A stretch of 64,000 nt of DNA, taken from positions 42,413 to 106,412 of the forward strand of contig JALHQC010000010.1 in NCBI GenBank assembly GCA_022842165.1. Reading direction: 5' to 3'. The notes under the pieces are model-generated. The model was not told the origin of the DNA. It worked only from the letters and a program-made list of their open reading frames with translations, and did not search any database. This DNA is from a bacterium. GTDB lineage: Bacteria > Pseudomonadota > Alphaproteobacteria > Rhizobiales > Aestuariivirgaceae. Position 1 is the first letter of the stretch, and every line of letters starts with the position of its first letter. The position numbers and the translations under genes were made by a program. Positions 19,098 to 27,996 of this stretch are shown here, one piece after another.

Positions 19098-20159
19098 TCA
19101 GCGGCGATCGCGCCTGGCGTCCAGCGCTTCGATCAGGAGCCCGGCATTTTCGGGATGGGCCTCGAGCTTGCCGCGCTCGATGTCGAGAGCGATATCGACG
19201 ACGCGCTGATTGACGGGCGCGGACTTGCCATGAGCCTTCAGAACGTCGACGACCCAGCCGTTGATCTCGCGCACCTCTGCGCGGCGACCCTTGCGCCAGT
19301 CCTGAAGCGATGTCACCAGCGTGTCCGGCTTCGAGAAGGTTTTCAGCACTTCATCGAAAATCTGATCGACGTAGCGCTCCGGATGGTTGGTCGTCACCGG
19401 CGGCATGCCGATGATCGGGATGATCGTGGCGCCGTCGTCAAGCGCCGCCTGCATGGCCTCGTAACCGGCCTTGCGCATCACTTCCAGCATGCCGGGCGCG
19501 CTGACCGCATCGTAAAGCGCGAGATTGACGATGGACGAGGGAATGAGTTCGGCGGCGTTGACGACGAGTTTCATCCATTTCGCCGACTTGATATCGGCCA
19601 TCACCTCGACGCGCCCGGCATTGCGAAGGAGATTCGCAACGGCTTCGACGCGCGGCTGGGTTTGGGGATCGAGCGCGCCCAATGCGAACCACGACTCGTC
19701 GGTGTCGTTCTGGCGATTGGTGATGCCCGGCACCCACATGTTCGAGGCAATCTCGATCACCGCGCCGATCGTCCGCTCGCGGCCCACCGCGGCGGCGATG
19801 TCCTCATGAGTCATGCCATTCTGCAGGCCGACGACGAGACCGTCGGGCGCCAGCACCGACTTGATCAGTTCGCAGGCCCAGCGCGTGTCATAGGCCTTCA
19901 TCACCAGGAACACGACATCGAAAGGCTGTTTCACTTCGGCGACCTGACACAGATGCAGGGCCGGAACCTTCGCATTGATGGTGCGGGTCGGCAGATTGAC
20001 CGTGATGCCATTGCGGCGGATCGCCTCGATGTGGTCCGGCCACTGGTCGATGAAGGTCACATCAAGTCCGGCCAGCGCGAAATCCGCGGCGATCGAGGCA
20101 CCCTGCGCTCCCGTGCCCAGAAACGCGATTCGGGGCCCCTTCTTTTCGTTCCAGCTCAT
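19098..20159 (-). CDS. Ketopantoate reductase (PanE/ApbA)-family protein
   Basis: RIAFLGTGAQGASIAADFALAGLDVTFID; MKAYDTRWA; QNGMTHED; RBS GGAGGAG upstream of MSWNEKKG at 20159. Confidence 0.85.
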   Translation of the reverse strand: MSWNEKKGPRIAFLGTGAQGASIAADFALAGLDVTFIDQWPDHIEAIRRNGITVNLPTRTINAKVPALHLCQVAEVKQPFDVVFLVMKAYDTRWACELIKSVLAPDGLVVGLQNGMTHEDIAAAVGRERTIGAVIEIASNMWVPGITNRQNDTDESWFALGALDPQTQPRVEAVANLLRNAGRVEVMADIKSAKWMKLVVNAAELIPSSIVNLALYDAVSAPGMLEVMRKAGYEAMQAALDDGATIIPIIGMPPVTTNHPERYVDQIFDEVLKTFSKPDTLVTSLQDWRKGRRAEVREINGWVVDVLKAHGKSAPVNQRVVDIALDIERGKLEAHPENAGLLIEALDARRDRR

Positions 20160-20312
20160 GTCCGATTTCTCCTCCTGCAACGGCCGCAGCCGCCGATGTT
20201 GATTGATTGCAAGCCCGCACGCGGCTTCGATGCGCCGGTCGCGAGGCTAACAGCAGGCCGCCGCGGCATCGGCGGCAACTTGTTCAAAATGGGAGATGCC
20301 GGACCGGGCCTG

Positions 20313-20618
20313 CTAGGGCCGGGCGCTGACCATCGTCATCAGCCGGATATGCGGATCGGAGGCAAACAGTTCGGGCGCCTTCAGCGACACCGCCTTGAGG
20401 TATGGCTTCTCAAGGTGCTTTTCGAACTCGGCGCGGTTGGCCCAGTTTTCATAGAACGTGAATTCGGCGGGGTTGGCCTCGTCCTGGTGAAGGTGATAAT
20501 CGACGCAGCCCGGCTCCGACCGCGACGGGCCTACGAGGGACAGCAGGAACGCCCTTGCCTCCTCGGCCTTTCCGGGTTTTGCGACGAGGTGCGCGACGAC
20601 CGTGAGCTGTGCTGACAT
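20313..20618 (-). CDS. ABM-domain putative quinol monooxygenase
   Basis: VVAHLVAKPGKAEEARAFLLSLVGPSRSEPGCVDYHLHQDEANPAEFTFYENW. Confidence 0.85.
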   Translation of the reverse strand: MSAQLTVVAHLVAKPGKAEEARAFLLSLVGPSRSEPGCVDYHLHQDEANPAEFTFYENWANRAEFEKHLEKPYLKAVSLKAPELFASDPHIRLMTMVSARP

Positions 20619-20658
20619 GCGGGTTCCTTGTGTTGGCTATAGAGACCTCGGCGCGGCT

Positions 20659-21675
20659 TCAGGCGACCGCCACGACGGCGCCCGACCGGGCCGACTGAAC
20701 GATCGCTTCGAGAAGAGCAATGTTGGCGATCATCTCCTCACTGGTGATCGGATAGGCGCCGAGGCCGCGCACGGCATCCGCGAAGGCAACCAGATTGTCG
20801 CGGACGGGTTCGGCCGGCGCAATCTCGGTCACGGTGATGGGGGTTCCGGTCCACGCGCTGGTGACGATCCAGCCATCGGGCGCTTCGACATGGGCCTTGT
20901 CGCGGACTTCGATCCATCCCTTGCTGCCATAGACAGCGAAGCGGGAGACGAAGGGCGTTGCCAGCGACGCCGAGACATAGGCGGTGCCGCCACCCTCGAA
21001 GCGGATGTGCGCGGACAGCGTGTCGCCTTGGGGAATGTCGGATGCGAGATTTTCGCAGGCGACGCGGACGTCGCGCGGCTTGCCGAGCAGCTTGACCGAC
21101 AGATCGGTCAGGTGGATGCCGGTCGCCGTCATGCCGGCGGCAGGCGCCTGCGCGGCGTCGAGGCGCCAGTTGGACTTGTCGAGGCTCAGGAACTTGTCGT
21201 GACTGAAGTTGGCTTCGATCTGTAGAATGCGGCCCAGCTTGCCATCGGCGGCAGCAGCCAGGATGGCGGCGACCGGCGGCTCGAAGCGGCGCTCGTGACC
21301 CATGCCCAGAACGAGGCCCGCGCCTGCGCAGAGCGACACGGCCTTGACGGCGCCGGCCTTCGTCATGGCAAGAGGCTTCTCGCAGAAAATGTGCTTTCCG
21401 GCGGCAACGGCGGCTGCGATCTGCTCTTCGTGCAGGGCATGTGGCGTGGCGAGGATGACGGCTTCGACGTCATCGCGCGCCAGGGCTTCCCGGTAGTCGG
21501 TTACCAGATCGAGGGCGTTCGCCGCGGCGAAGCCGCGCGCCGCTGGATCGGGCTCGACCGCGCAGACGACGTCGAGCTTGCCGCTGGCGCCTTTCAGCAC
21601 CGTGACCATCTTCTTGCCCCACCAGCCGAGGCCCACCATCGCCACCCGCACGGCGCCATTGCCACCCGTCTTCAT
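20659..21675 (-). CDS. Gfo/Idh/MocA-family oxidoreductase
   Basis: VAMVGLGWWGKKMV, ILATPHALHEEQIAAAVAAGKHIFCEKPLAMT. Confidence 0.92.
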   Translation of the reverse strand: MKTGGNGAVRVAMVGLGWWGKKMVTVLKGASGKLDVVCAVEPDPAARGFAAANALDLVTDYREALARDDVEAVILATPHALHEEQIAAAVAAGKHIFCEKPLAMTKAGAVKAVSLCAGAGLVLGMGHERRFEPPVAAILAAAADGKLGRILQIEANFSHDKFLSLDKSNWRLDAAQAPAAGMTATGIHLTDLSVKLLGKPRDVRVACENLASDIPQGDTLSAHIRFEGGGTAYVSASLATPFVSRFAVYGSKGWIEVRDKAHVEAPDGWIVTSAWTGTPITVTEIAPAEPVRDNLVAFADAVRGLGAYPITSEEMIANIALLEAIVQSARSGAVVAVA

Positions 21676-21737
21676 GATTGTCTCCAGATATTGGGGCGGG
21701 ACAGTTTCTGGCCGCCCGGCCCTTGTTGCATTTCGGA

Positions 21738-22517
21738 TCAGGCCGCCGAATATCCGTGGTCAACCATGATCAGCTGGCCGGTGATACCGCTGGCCGCATC
21801 CGAGACCAGAAAACCGATGGTGGCGGCGATTTCGGACGGTTGCAGCAGGCGCCGCGCCGGAATGTCGTCAAGCCAGGCCTTCATGATCTCCGGCCGCTCC
21901 ATGCCGACCTTGCGCAGCATGTCGGTCTCGGTGTAGCCAGGGCCGACCGCATTGACGCGCACATTGTGCGGCGCCCATTCGACGCCGACCACCCGGCACA
22001 GATGCGCGACAGCGGCTTTCGAGACGTCATAGCCCGCATGCAGTTCGGGCCGTACCGCCTTGACACCGGCGATCGAGGAGATCGCGACGATCGAGCCGCG
22101 CTTGCGCGCCACCATGCGTTTGCCGAACGAGCGGACGCAGAAGAACACGCCATCGAGATTGATCTTCATCACGCGGTGCCAGTCGGCATCGGAATGGCTG
22201 GCGGTGTCGCTCTCATAGGCAATGCCGGCATTGGCGACGAGAATATCGATGGCGCCGAACTCCTCCTCGAGGGCGGCGGCGGCATTCTCGACAGCGCTTG
22301 AATCGGTGACGTCGAGCACGAGGCCCTTGACCTTAAGGCCCTTGGCGGCCCAAGCCCTGGCGGCGCTGTCGACGCTGGCGGCGGCATCCGCCAGCACCAC
22401 AGTGGCACCGAGACGGCCCAGCCGCTCGGTGATCGCCGTTCCGATGCCGCCCGCGGCACCTGTGACGAGCGCCGTCCTACCGGCCAGCGAATAGTTCGAA
22501 AATGCACCGTCCGTCAT
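21738..22517 (-). CDS. SDR-family oxidoreductase
   Basis: TGAAGGIGTAI, VANAGIAYES, YDVSKAAVAHL. Confidence 0.9.
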   Translation of the reverse strand: MTDGAFSNYSLAGRTALVTGAAGGIGTAITERLGRLGATVVLADAAASVDSAARAWAAKGLKVKGLVLDVTDSSAVENAAAALEEEFGAIDILVANAGIAYESDTASHSDADWHRVMKINLDGVFFCVRSFGKRMVARKRGSIVAISSIAGVKAVRPELHAGYDVSKAAVAHLCRVVGVEWAPHNVRVNAVGPGYTETDMLRKVGMERPEIMKAWLDDIPARRLLQPSEIAATIGFLVSDAASGITGQLIMVDHGYSAA

Positions 22518-22778
22518 CGGAACCGCTCCTTCTTCATTCCAGCCTGTCAGCGCAGGAACGACGGTGCGTCAGCGCCATAACCTTATCTCTCAGCGCGCGG
22601 ATCTGGCGATCCGCCCGATATCACTGCAGGTCAGCGGCGACTGTCGCAGGTCGCGCCGGGCGTTCAAACAGCGAAAATTCCCAAATCGGATTTATGCGCC
22701 GCGCCTTTCGGGCGGCGGCTGGTGGAAGGCCGGCCGATCCGCTACGACATTCTCCGCACCATTAAGGACTGACGCTGC

Positions 22779-24641
22779 TTGAAGGACGCCGGGACACCGC
22801 CTTTCCACGCCAGCATGCGCAAGTTCCTGCCACTGGCAAGAACCTGGGTTTTCCTGGTGTTCTGCGCGCTGCTGCTGAGCGGTGCGGCGGCTGTTGTAAG
22901 TTATCGCGATCCGTTCACGAAACTCTCTGCCTTGCCCTTCGGACTGGCCCTCCTTGCCGTGGCGGCGGCCGCCATCCTGCATGACCGAGCCCATGGCGTG
23001 CCGAGCTGGCGGCTGCGCAGAACTGATCTGCTCCTGATGGGTGCCCTGACACTCGCGGCCGCTGCCTTCCGCCTCTACCGGCTGGATGATTTCCTGCCGC
23101 CGCTGCATGGCGACGAGGGCGAAATGGGCATGATGGCGTTGCTCGCCCTTCATGGACCGGAGCCTGGAAAGCCGCCGCTCGCGTTGTTCGGCACGGCCTG
23201 GCTTGCCCACCCGACGCTGTTTTATTACCTGCAAGCGGCCGCGCTGCTGCTGCCAGCCGGCAGCACCACGGCGTTGCGCCTTCTCTCGGTGGCGTTCGGG
23301 GCGCTCTGCATTCCACTGATCTATCTGATCGGGCTGATCGGCTGGGGCCGCGTTGCCGCCGTCGTTGCAGCGTGGCTCATGGCGGTTTCCCATCTCTACA
23401 TCCAGTACAGCCGCATCGCGCTGAACAACATCGAAACGGTGTGGTTCACCATGCTGTTGATGCTGATGTTCGCCATCATTCATGAGAGGAGCCGCAACGC
23501 CGGCACTTCCGTGAAGATGCCTGCCGGGAACGATGCTCCGGCGCTGCTGCCCGCCGCCGTTGCCGGGCTGGCGGTCGGCCTTGGGCAGTATCTCTACTTC
23601 GGATCGCGGCTGATGGGTGTCATAAGCGTTCCGCTGATTCTGATCCTGGTCATTCGAAAGCGGCTTGCACTTTCGCAGCTTGTCATTCTCGGCTGCGCGG
23701 CCGCCTTGTCCTTCCTGCCACTCGCGGTGCATCACATCGTGACGTGGCCGAGCTTTCTTGGCCGTGTTCAGGGTGTCAGCGTCTTCAGCGCCGAGGGCCT
23801 CCGGCATGCGCTTGGTCCGCAAAGTGTCTGGCCCGATGACCTGCCCGCGCTTGCAATTGAACAACTGCGCCGAAACCTCGGCTTCTTCACCGGCAGTGGC
23901 GACATCTCGGCTTTCTACCTCTCCGATCTTCCGGCTTTCGATCCTGTGACGCTGGCGCTCGGCTGGATCGGGCTCATCATCGCCATCGCGCATTGCAAGC
24001 GTTATCACGAGATGGCATTGCTGATCTGGCTGGGCCTTGGCATTCTGCTGGGAGGGGTGGTGACGAACGACGCGCCGAATGGGCCACGGCTGATCGTTGC
24101 TGCAGCCGGGCTGTTTCTGCTGGCGGGCATTTGCGTGCATCATGGATTTCGCCTTGCAGCAGCACATTGGCCCAAGGCGGCGCCGGTAGGCCTGATCATC
24201 CTCGCCGCGGGACTCGCGGGTGCGACTGGCTATCTGAATTACCAGATCTACTTTGTCACGTATGCGCGGCTGGCCCCCAACGTCCAGCCCATCGCAATCG
24301 CCCATGATGCCTCGGATGGGAGGCAGCAATATGATTCTCACCTGCTGGGCGCGCCGGAGATCTATGCCGCGCACGGCGCCATACGCCTTGCCGCGCAGGA
24401 TGCTGGATTGCGGGACCTGGCCCGCGAGGAGATCGCCGCACTTGGCGCGGCGTTCCGGGCGCGGAAGGCCCCCGGCAAGGGCCTGATGTTCATCGTGATG
24501 CCGGTGCGAATGGCCGACCTGCCGCTTCTCGTCTCGCAATTTCCCGGCGGCCGCGCGGAAGAGCGCAAGGACGGAGCGGACCGGCTGCTTTACACGATCT
24601 ATCGCGCGCCGCCGCCGGCCGGCGCCGGAAAGACCGACTGA
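22779..24641 (+). CDS. GT39/ArnT-like integral membrane glycosyltransferase family protein (ATG at 22815 is an alternative start)
   Basis: Many TM segments; first-loop motif FLPPLHGDEGEMG resembles the Asp-Glu motif of PMT/ArnT enzymes. Confidence 0.7.
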   Translation: MKDAGTPPFHASMRKFLPLARTWVFLVFCALLLSGAAAVVSYRDPFTKLSALPFGLALLAVAAAAILHDRAHGVPSWRLRRTDLLLMGALTLAAAAFRLYRLDDFLPPLHGDEGEMGMMALLALHGPEPGKPPLALFGTAWLAHPTLFYYLQAAALLLPAGSTTALRLLSVAFGALCIPLIYLIGLIGWGRVAAVVAAWLMAVSHLYIQYSRIALNNIETVWFTMLLMLMFAIIHERSRNAGTSVKMPAGNDAPALLPAAVAGLAVGLGQYLYFGSRLMGVISVPLILILVIRKRLALSQLVILGCAAALSFLPLAVHHIVTWPSFLGRVQGVSVFSAEGLRHALGPQSVWPDDLPALAIEQLRRNLGFFTGSGDISAFYLSDLPAFDPVTLALGWIGLIIAIAHCKRYHEMALLIWLGLGILLGGVVTNDAPNGPRLIVAAAGLFLLAGICVHHGFRLAAAHWPKAAPVGLIILAAGLAGATGYLNYQIYFVTYARLAPNVQPIAIAHDASDGRQQYDSHLLGAPEIYAAHGAIRLAAQDAGLRDLAREEIAALGAAFRARKAPGKGLMFIVMPVRMADLPLLVSQFPGGRAEERKDGADRLLYTIYRAPPPAGAGKTD

Positions 24642-24652
24642 TTGCCCGTGCT

Positions 24653-26569
24653 TCAGGACTTGGGCTTGAAGCGTTTCTTCGGCTTGCCCGGCGGCATTGC
24701 GGTGCTGGCCGGCGCGGCGCTGCCGCCCGCCCTTGGCTTGTACTTGGGCTTTCCCTTGTTCTTCTTGTCCTTGTTCCAGCTTTCCGCGGGCTTTCCTGCG
24801 CGTTGACCGGCCGGTGAACCGGTTTCGAGCTTCTCGCCCTTGTCCGAACGCAGCTTGTATTTCGGAGTGTCCTTGAACTGGGGAGGAGACGTGGCAGCCC
24901 ATGGCTCGTGCTGCATCCGACTTGATCGCGTGATCGTCACGCCTTTCTCGCCGGTCCCTTCTCGCTCGATCTTGCGGGCATAATCTTCCGACTTCTTCGC
25001 GGAAATCTCGAAGCGGGTTTCGTCCTCGAAGATCTTGATCGAACCGACATCGTTCCGCGTGACGCCGCCTGCCTTGCAGATCAGCGGCAAAATCCATTTC
25101 GGATCGGCGCGATCCTTGCGGCCAACCGAAAGCGTGAACCAGGCCGAGCCGGTCATATCCTCGCGCTCGGCCTTCGGTCGTGCGGCGGAGCGATCGGCGT
25201 CACGCGGCTTGCCGGTTTTTGTCGGGACTGGCGTTTCGGAAATATCCTCCGGCGCAGGGCGGCTGCTGGCCTGCTGGCGCAGATAGGCTGCGGCAAGCTG
25301 CTCGGGCGATACGCGCTGCAGCAGTTCGGCCACGACATCGGCTTCGGCCTCTGTGGGCAGCGAGGATGCAGCGGCGGCGGCGAGGACCTGCTCGCGGTTG
25401 CGCGCGTCGATCTCGGATGCCACCGGCGCACTGCGCGCTGTTGCTTCGACATTCGCCATATCGAGCACACGCAGGGCGGCAGCATAGCGGCGCACGGGCA
25501 CGATGAGAACGCAGACGCCCTTCCGCCCTGCCCTGCCGGTGCGGCCGGAGCGGTGGAGAAGAATGTCCGGATTGGTCGGCATGTCGGCATGGATGACGAG
25601 ATCGAGATTCGGCAGGTCGATGCCGCGTGCTGCAACATCGGTTGCGACGCAGACGCGGGCGCGGCCATCGCGCATCGCCTGCAGCGCATTGGTGCGCTCA
25701 GCCTGCGAGAGCTCGCCCGACAGCGCCACGACAGTGAAGCCGCGATTGCCGAGGCGGGCTGCAAGATGCTTCACGGCCTCGCGCGTGTGACAGAACACGA
25801 TGGCACTGCCGCTGTCGAAATAGAGGAGCGTATTGATGATGGCGTTCTCGCGCTCGTGCGACTGGGCGATCACCATCTGATAGTCGATATCGGCGTGGCG
25901 CTCGGTGGCAGCGGTGGCGGCGAGCCTGACAGCATCGCGCTGATAGGTCTTGGCGAGCTGGGCGATGGGCTTCGGCACCGTTGCCGAGAACATCAGCGTA
26001 CGGCGCTTTTCCGGTGCGGCGGCCAAGATGAATTCGAGATCCTCGCGGAAGCCGAGATCGAGCATTTCATCGGCCTCGTCGAGGACGACGGCGCGCAGTG
26101 CCGACAGGTCGAGCGAACCCTTGGTGATGTGATCGCGCAAGCGGCCGGGAGTTCCCACGACAATATGCGCGCCACGGTCCAGCGCGCGGCGCTCGGAGCG
26201 CATGTCCATCCCGCCGACGCAGGCGGCCATGGTGACGCCGGCATCGGCGTAAAGCCAGCCAAGCTCCCGCTGCACCTGAAGGGCAAGCTCGCGCGTGGGC
26301 GCGATGATGAGGCCAAGGGGCCGGTCGGCCGCGGGGAATATCGCTTCATCCCCCAGAAGCGTGGGGGCGATTGCGAGACCAAACGCAACGGTTTTTCCTG
26401 ATCCGGTCTGGGCGGAGACGAGGAGATCGTGTTCCGCTGCCCTGTCTTCCAGCACAGCAATCTGAACGGGCGTGAGTGTCTCGTAACCCTGTCTTGCAAG
26501 GGATGACGACAATGCCGGGTGGATGGCCGCCATGGCCGTGGCAGAGGAAATATCAATGGGGGACGTCAT
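24653..26569 (-). CDS. DEAD-box RNA helicase with DbpA-type RNA-binding domain
   Basis: SAQTGSGKT, PTRELALQ, VLDEADEML, MFSATVP; C-terminal DPKWILPLICKAGGVTRNDVGSIKIFEDETRFEI; Lys/Pro/Gly-rich tail; start MTSPIDIS at 26569. Confidence 0.93.
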   Translation of the reverse strand: MTSPIDISSATAMAAIHPALSSSLARQGYETLTPVQIAVLEDRAAEHDLLVSAQTGSGKTVAFGLAIAPTLLGDEAIFPAADRPLGLIIAPTRELALQVQRELGWLYADAGVTMAACVGGMDMRSERRALDRGAHIVVGTPGRLRDHITKGSLDLSALRAVVLDEADEMLDLGFREDLEFILAAAPEKRRTLMFSATVPKPIAQLAKTYQRDAVRLAATAATERHADIDYQMVIAQSHERENAIINTLLYFDSGSAIVFCHTREAVKHLAARLGNRGFTVVALSGELSQAERTNALQAMRDGRARVCVATDVAARGIDLPNLDLVIHADMPTNPDILLHRSGRTGRAGRKGVCVLIVPVRRYAAALRVLDMANVEATARSAPVASEIDARNREQVLAAAAASSLPTEAEADVVAELLQRVSPEQLAAAYLRQQASSRPAPEDISETPVPTKTGKPRDADRSAARPKAEREDMTGSAWFTLSVGRKDRADPKWILPLICKAGGVTRNDVGSIKIFEDETRFEISAKKSEDYARKIEREGTGEKGVTITRSSRMQHEPWAATSPPQFKDTPKYKLRSDKGEKLETGSPAGQRAGKPAESWNKDKKNKGKPKYKPRAGGSAAPASTAMPPGKPKKRFKPKS

Positions 26570-26697
26570 CGGCGCGGAACCTTGCAGAGCTTGAAAGCGG
26601 CGGCAGCATTGGACATGCCGCACATCATGCGGCCTTCTCTCACAAAAGCGCGGGCTTAGATACTCTGAAGGTTACGAGGCGCAGGCCAAATGCAAAT

Positions 26698-26723
26698 GGC
26701 CCGGCAGATTTCTCCGCCGGGCC
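26698..26723 (-). terminator. Putative intrinsic terminator of the Q/N-rich small gene
   Basis: Perfect 8-bp inverted repeat ggcccggc (26698-26705) / gccgggcc (26716-26723), 10-nt loop, followed on the - strand by ATTTGCATTTG. Confidence 0.55.
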
Positions 26724-26736
26724 GAATTCAACGTGT

Positions 26737-26937
26737 TCAGCGGCTGCCGCCACCCTGCTGCTCGCGATCGCGGCCGAAACCGCCCTGCTGCTCGCGGTTG
26801 CGATCAATCTGACCGCCATCCTGCTGACCCGGGTTTCCACCCTGCTGGTTCTGCTGATCCTGACGGCGCGGCGCATTCTGGTCGCGCTGACCGCCCTGCT
26901 GGTTCTGGCGGTCGCGGTCGTTGTTCTGGTTAGCCAT
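26737..26937 (-). CDS. Small (66 aa) Q/N/G/R/D-rich intrinsically disordered protein
   Basis: MANQNNDRDRQNQQGGQRDQNAPRRQDQQNQQGGNPGQQDGGQIDRNREQQGGFGRDREQQGGGSR; strong SD AAAGGAG 7 nt before ATG; terminator-like hairpin downstream. Confidence 0.75.
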   Translation of the reverse strand: MANQNNDRDRQNQQGGQRDQNAPRRQDQQNQQGGNPGQQDGGQIDRNREQQGGFGRDREQQGGGSR

Positions 26938-26954
26938 GGTTCGACTCCTTTGTT

Positions 26955-26969
26955 CAATGTTCAACATTG
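26955..26969. promoter_or_regulatory. Perfect dyad CAATGTT-c-AACATTG upstream of the Q/N-rich gene
   Basis: 7-bp arms with 1-nt centre, about 18-32 bp upstream of the ATG; GAACA is repeated three times on the - strand. Confidence 0.45.
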
Positions 26970-27131
26970 TTCACGGTTGCTCATGGGTGCCGGCGGACCG
27001 GCATCAGCAAGAGGTTAACGGGTTGAGAGTCGGCAGGTTCCGCCCGCAAACATGAATTGCAGGTCATGACCTGTCCACGCTGCGACGCTTTGATTCCGCT
27101 GCGCATGCCGCAGAACGTGACAGAATGCGCT

Positions 27132-27542
27132 TTAGCGCTGCAGCGTGGCGATGTAGTCGAGGAGACCATCGATGCGGCGCCGGACCGTGGCGTCATCGCC
27201 TTCGGCGCCGCCCAGTTCTTCCGCCGCCTCGAGCTTGAACCATACGCCCCAGACCGGCATCTCGCGCTCGATGTGACCGGGAAGAGCTTCGCGGCCATCG
27301 ATGACGCGGAGCAGTTTCTCGCGCGGGAATTCTCCGTACTTGGCCTTGAGCGCGGTGAGATCAGGCGGCTTGATTTCGAGATCGCCGGCCTTGGGGCCGT
27401 TGCCCCGGCCATTCTCGCCATGGCAGCTGGCGCAATAGAAGTTATAGTCGTGCTCGCCGGAGAAGCCTTGCGCACGGCCCGGCACAGATGCGGCGGCAAG
27501 CATGAGAAGAGCGAGGCAGGAACGCGTGACGGTCTTGTCCAT
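27132..27542 (-). CDS. Periplasmic c-type cytochrome
   Basis: Signal peptide; YNFYCASCHGENGRGNGPKAG haem-binding CxxCH. Confidence 0.85.
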   Translation of the reverse strand: MDKTVTRSCLALLMLAAASVPGRAQGFSGEHDYNFYCASCHGENGRGNGPKAGDLEIKPPDLTALKAKYGEFPREKLLRVIDGREALPGHIEREMPVWGVWFKLEAAEELGGAEGDDATVRRRIDGLLDYIATLQR

Positions 27543-27618
27543 AGACGGACTCCCAGAATCAGCTTCGTTCCCGAAGCCACTATGGAATCAAGACAGCGTT
27601 CAATTCAACTGCGGAGTC

Positions 27619-27987
27619 TCAAGTTGCGGGTTTGAGTTGCACGCTCTCGCCGCAGCCGCAGGCGGAGACCTGGTTCGGATTGTTGAAAACGAAGCCGGAC
27701 TTCAGCGTGGACGACTGGAAATCCATTTCGGTGCCCAGGAGGAACATCATGGCCTTGGCGTCGACAAGAACCTTCACGCCCTTGTCTTCCACGACCTCAT
27801 CGAAGGGCTTCTGATCCTCGGCCCATTCCATGGTGTATTCCATGCCGGCACAGCCGCCGTTCTTGACGCCGATGCGGAGGCCCACGACGGGCTTCTCCGA
27901 CCGGGCGATGATCTCGCGCACACGGTCTGCTGCGGCGTCGGTGAGCTTCATGATCTGCGGGCGCGGACGTGGGTTTGCTGTGGCCAT
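27619..27987 (-). CDS. sufA: Fe-S cluster assembly A-type scaffold/carrier
   Basis: A-type pattern: ...VGVKNGGCAGMEYTMEW ... and C-terminal ACGCGESVQL. Confidence 0.9.
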   Translation of the reverse strand: MATANPRPRPQIMKLTDAAADRVREIIARSEKPVVGLRIGVKNGGCAGMEYTMEWAEDQKPFDEVVEDKGVKVLVDAKAMMFLLGTEMDFQSSTLKSGFVFNNPNQVSACGCGESVQLKPAT

Positions 27988-27996
27988 GACTGTTCC

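Noticed and set aside
16057-20618. Assigning the island to a named pathway (L-fucose, sulfoquinovose, myo-inositol)
   Set aside because: The AKR and Gfo/Idh genes are suggestive, but diagnostic enzymes (dehydratase, lactonase, aldolase, IolE/IolB, SQ monooxygenase) are absent.
22692-25097. 801-aa - strand ORF overlapping the GT39 gene and the helicase 3' end
   Set aside because: Arg/Gln/His-rich composition typical of GC-driven shadow ORFs; sense genes carry clear motifs.
26640-26957. 105-aa Thr/Arg/Ala-rich ORF overlapping the Q/N-rich gene in another frame
   Set aside because: The Q/N-rich frame has the SD at proper spacing and ends before the terminator hairpin; this frame reads through the hairpin and looks like a frame shadow.
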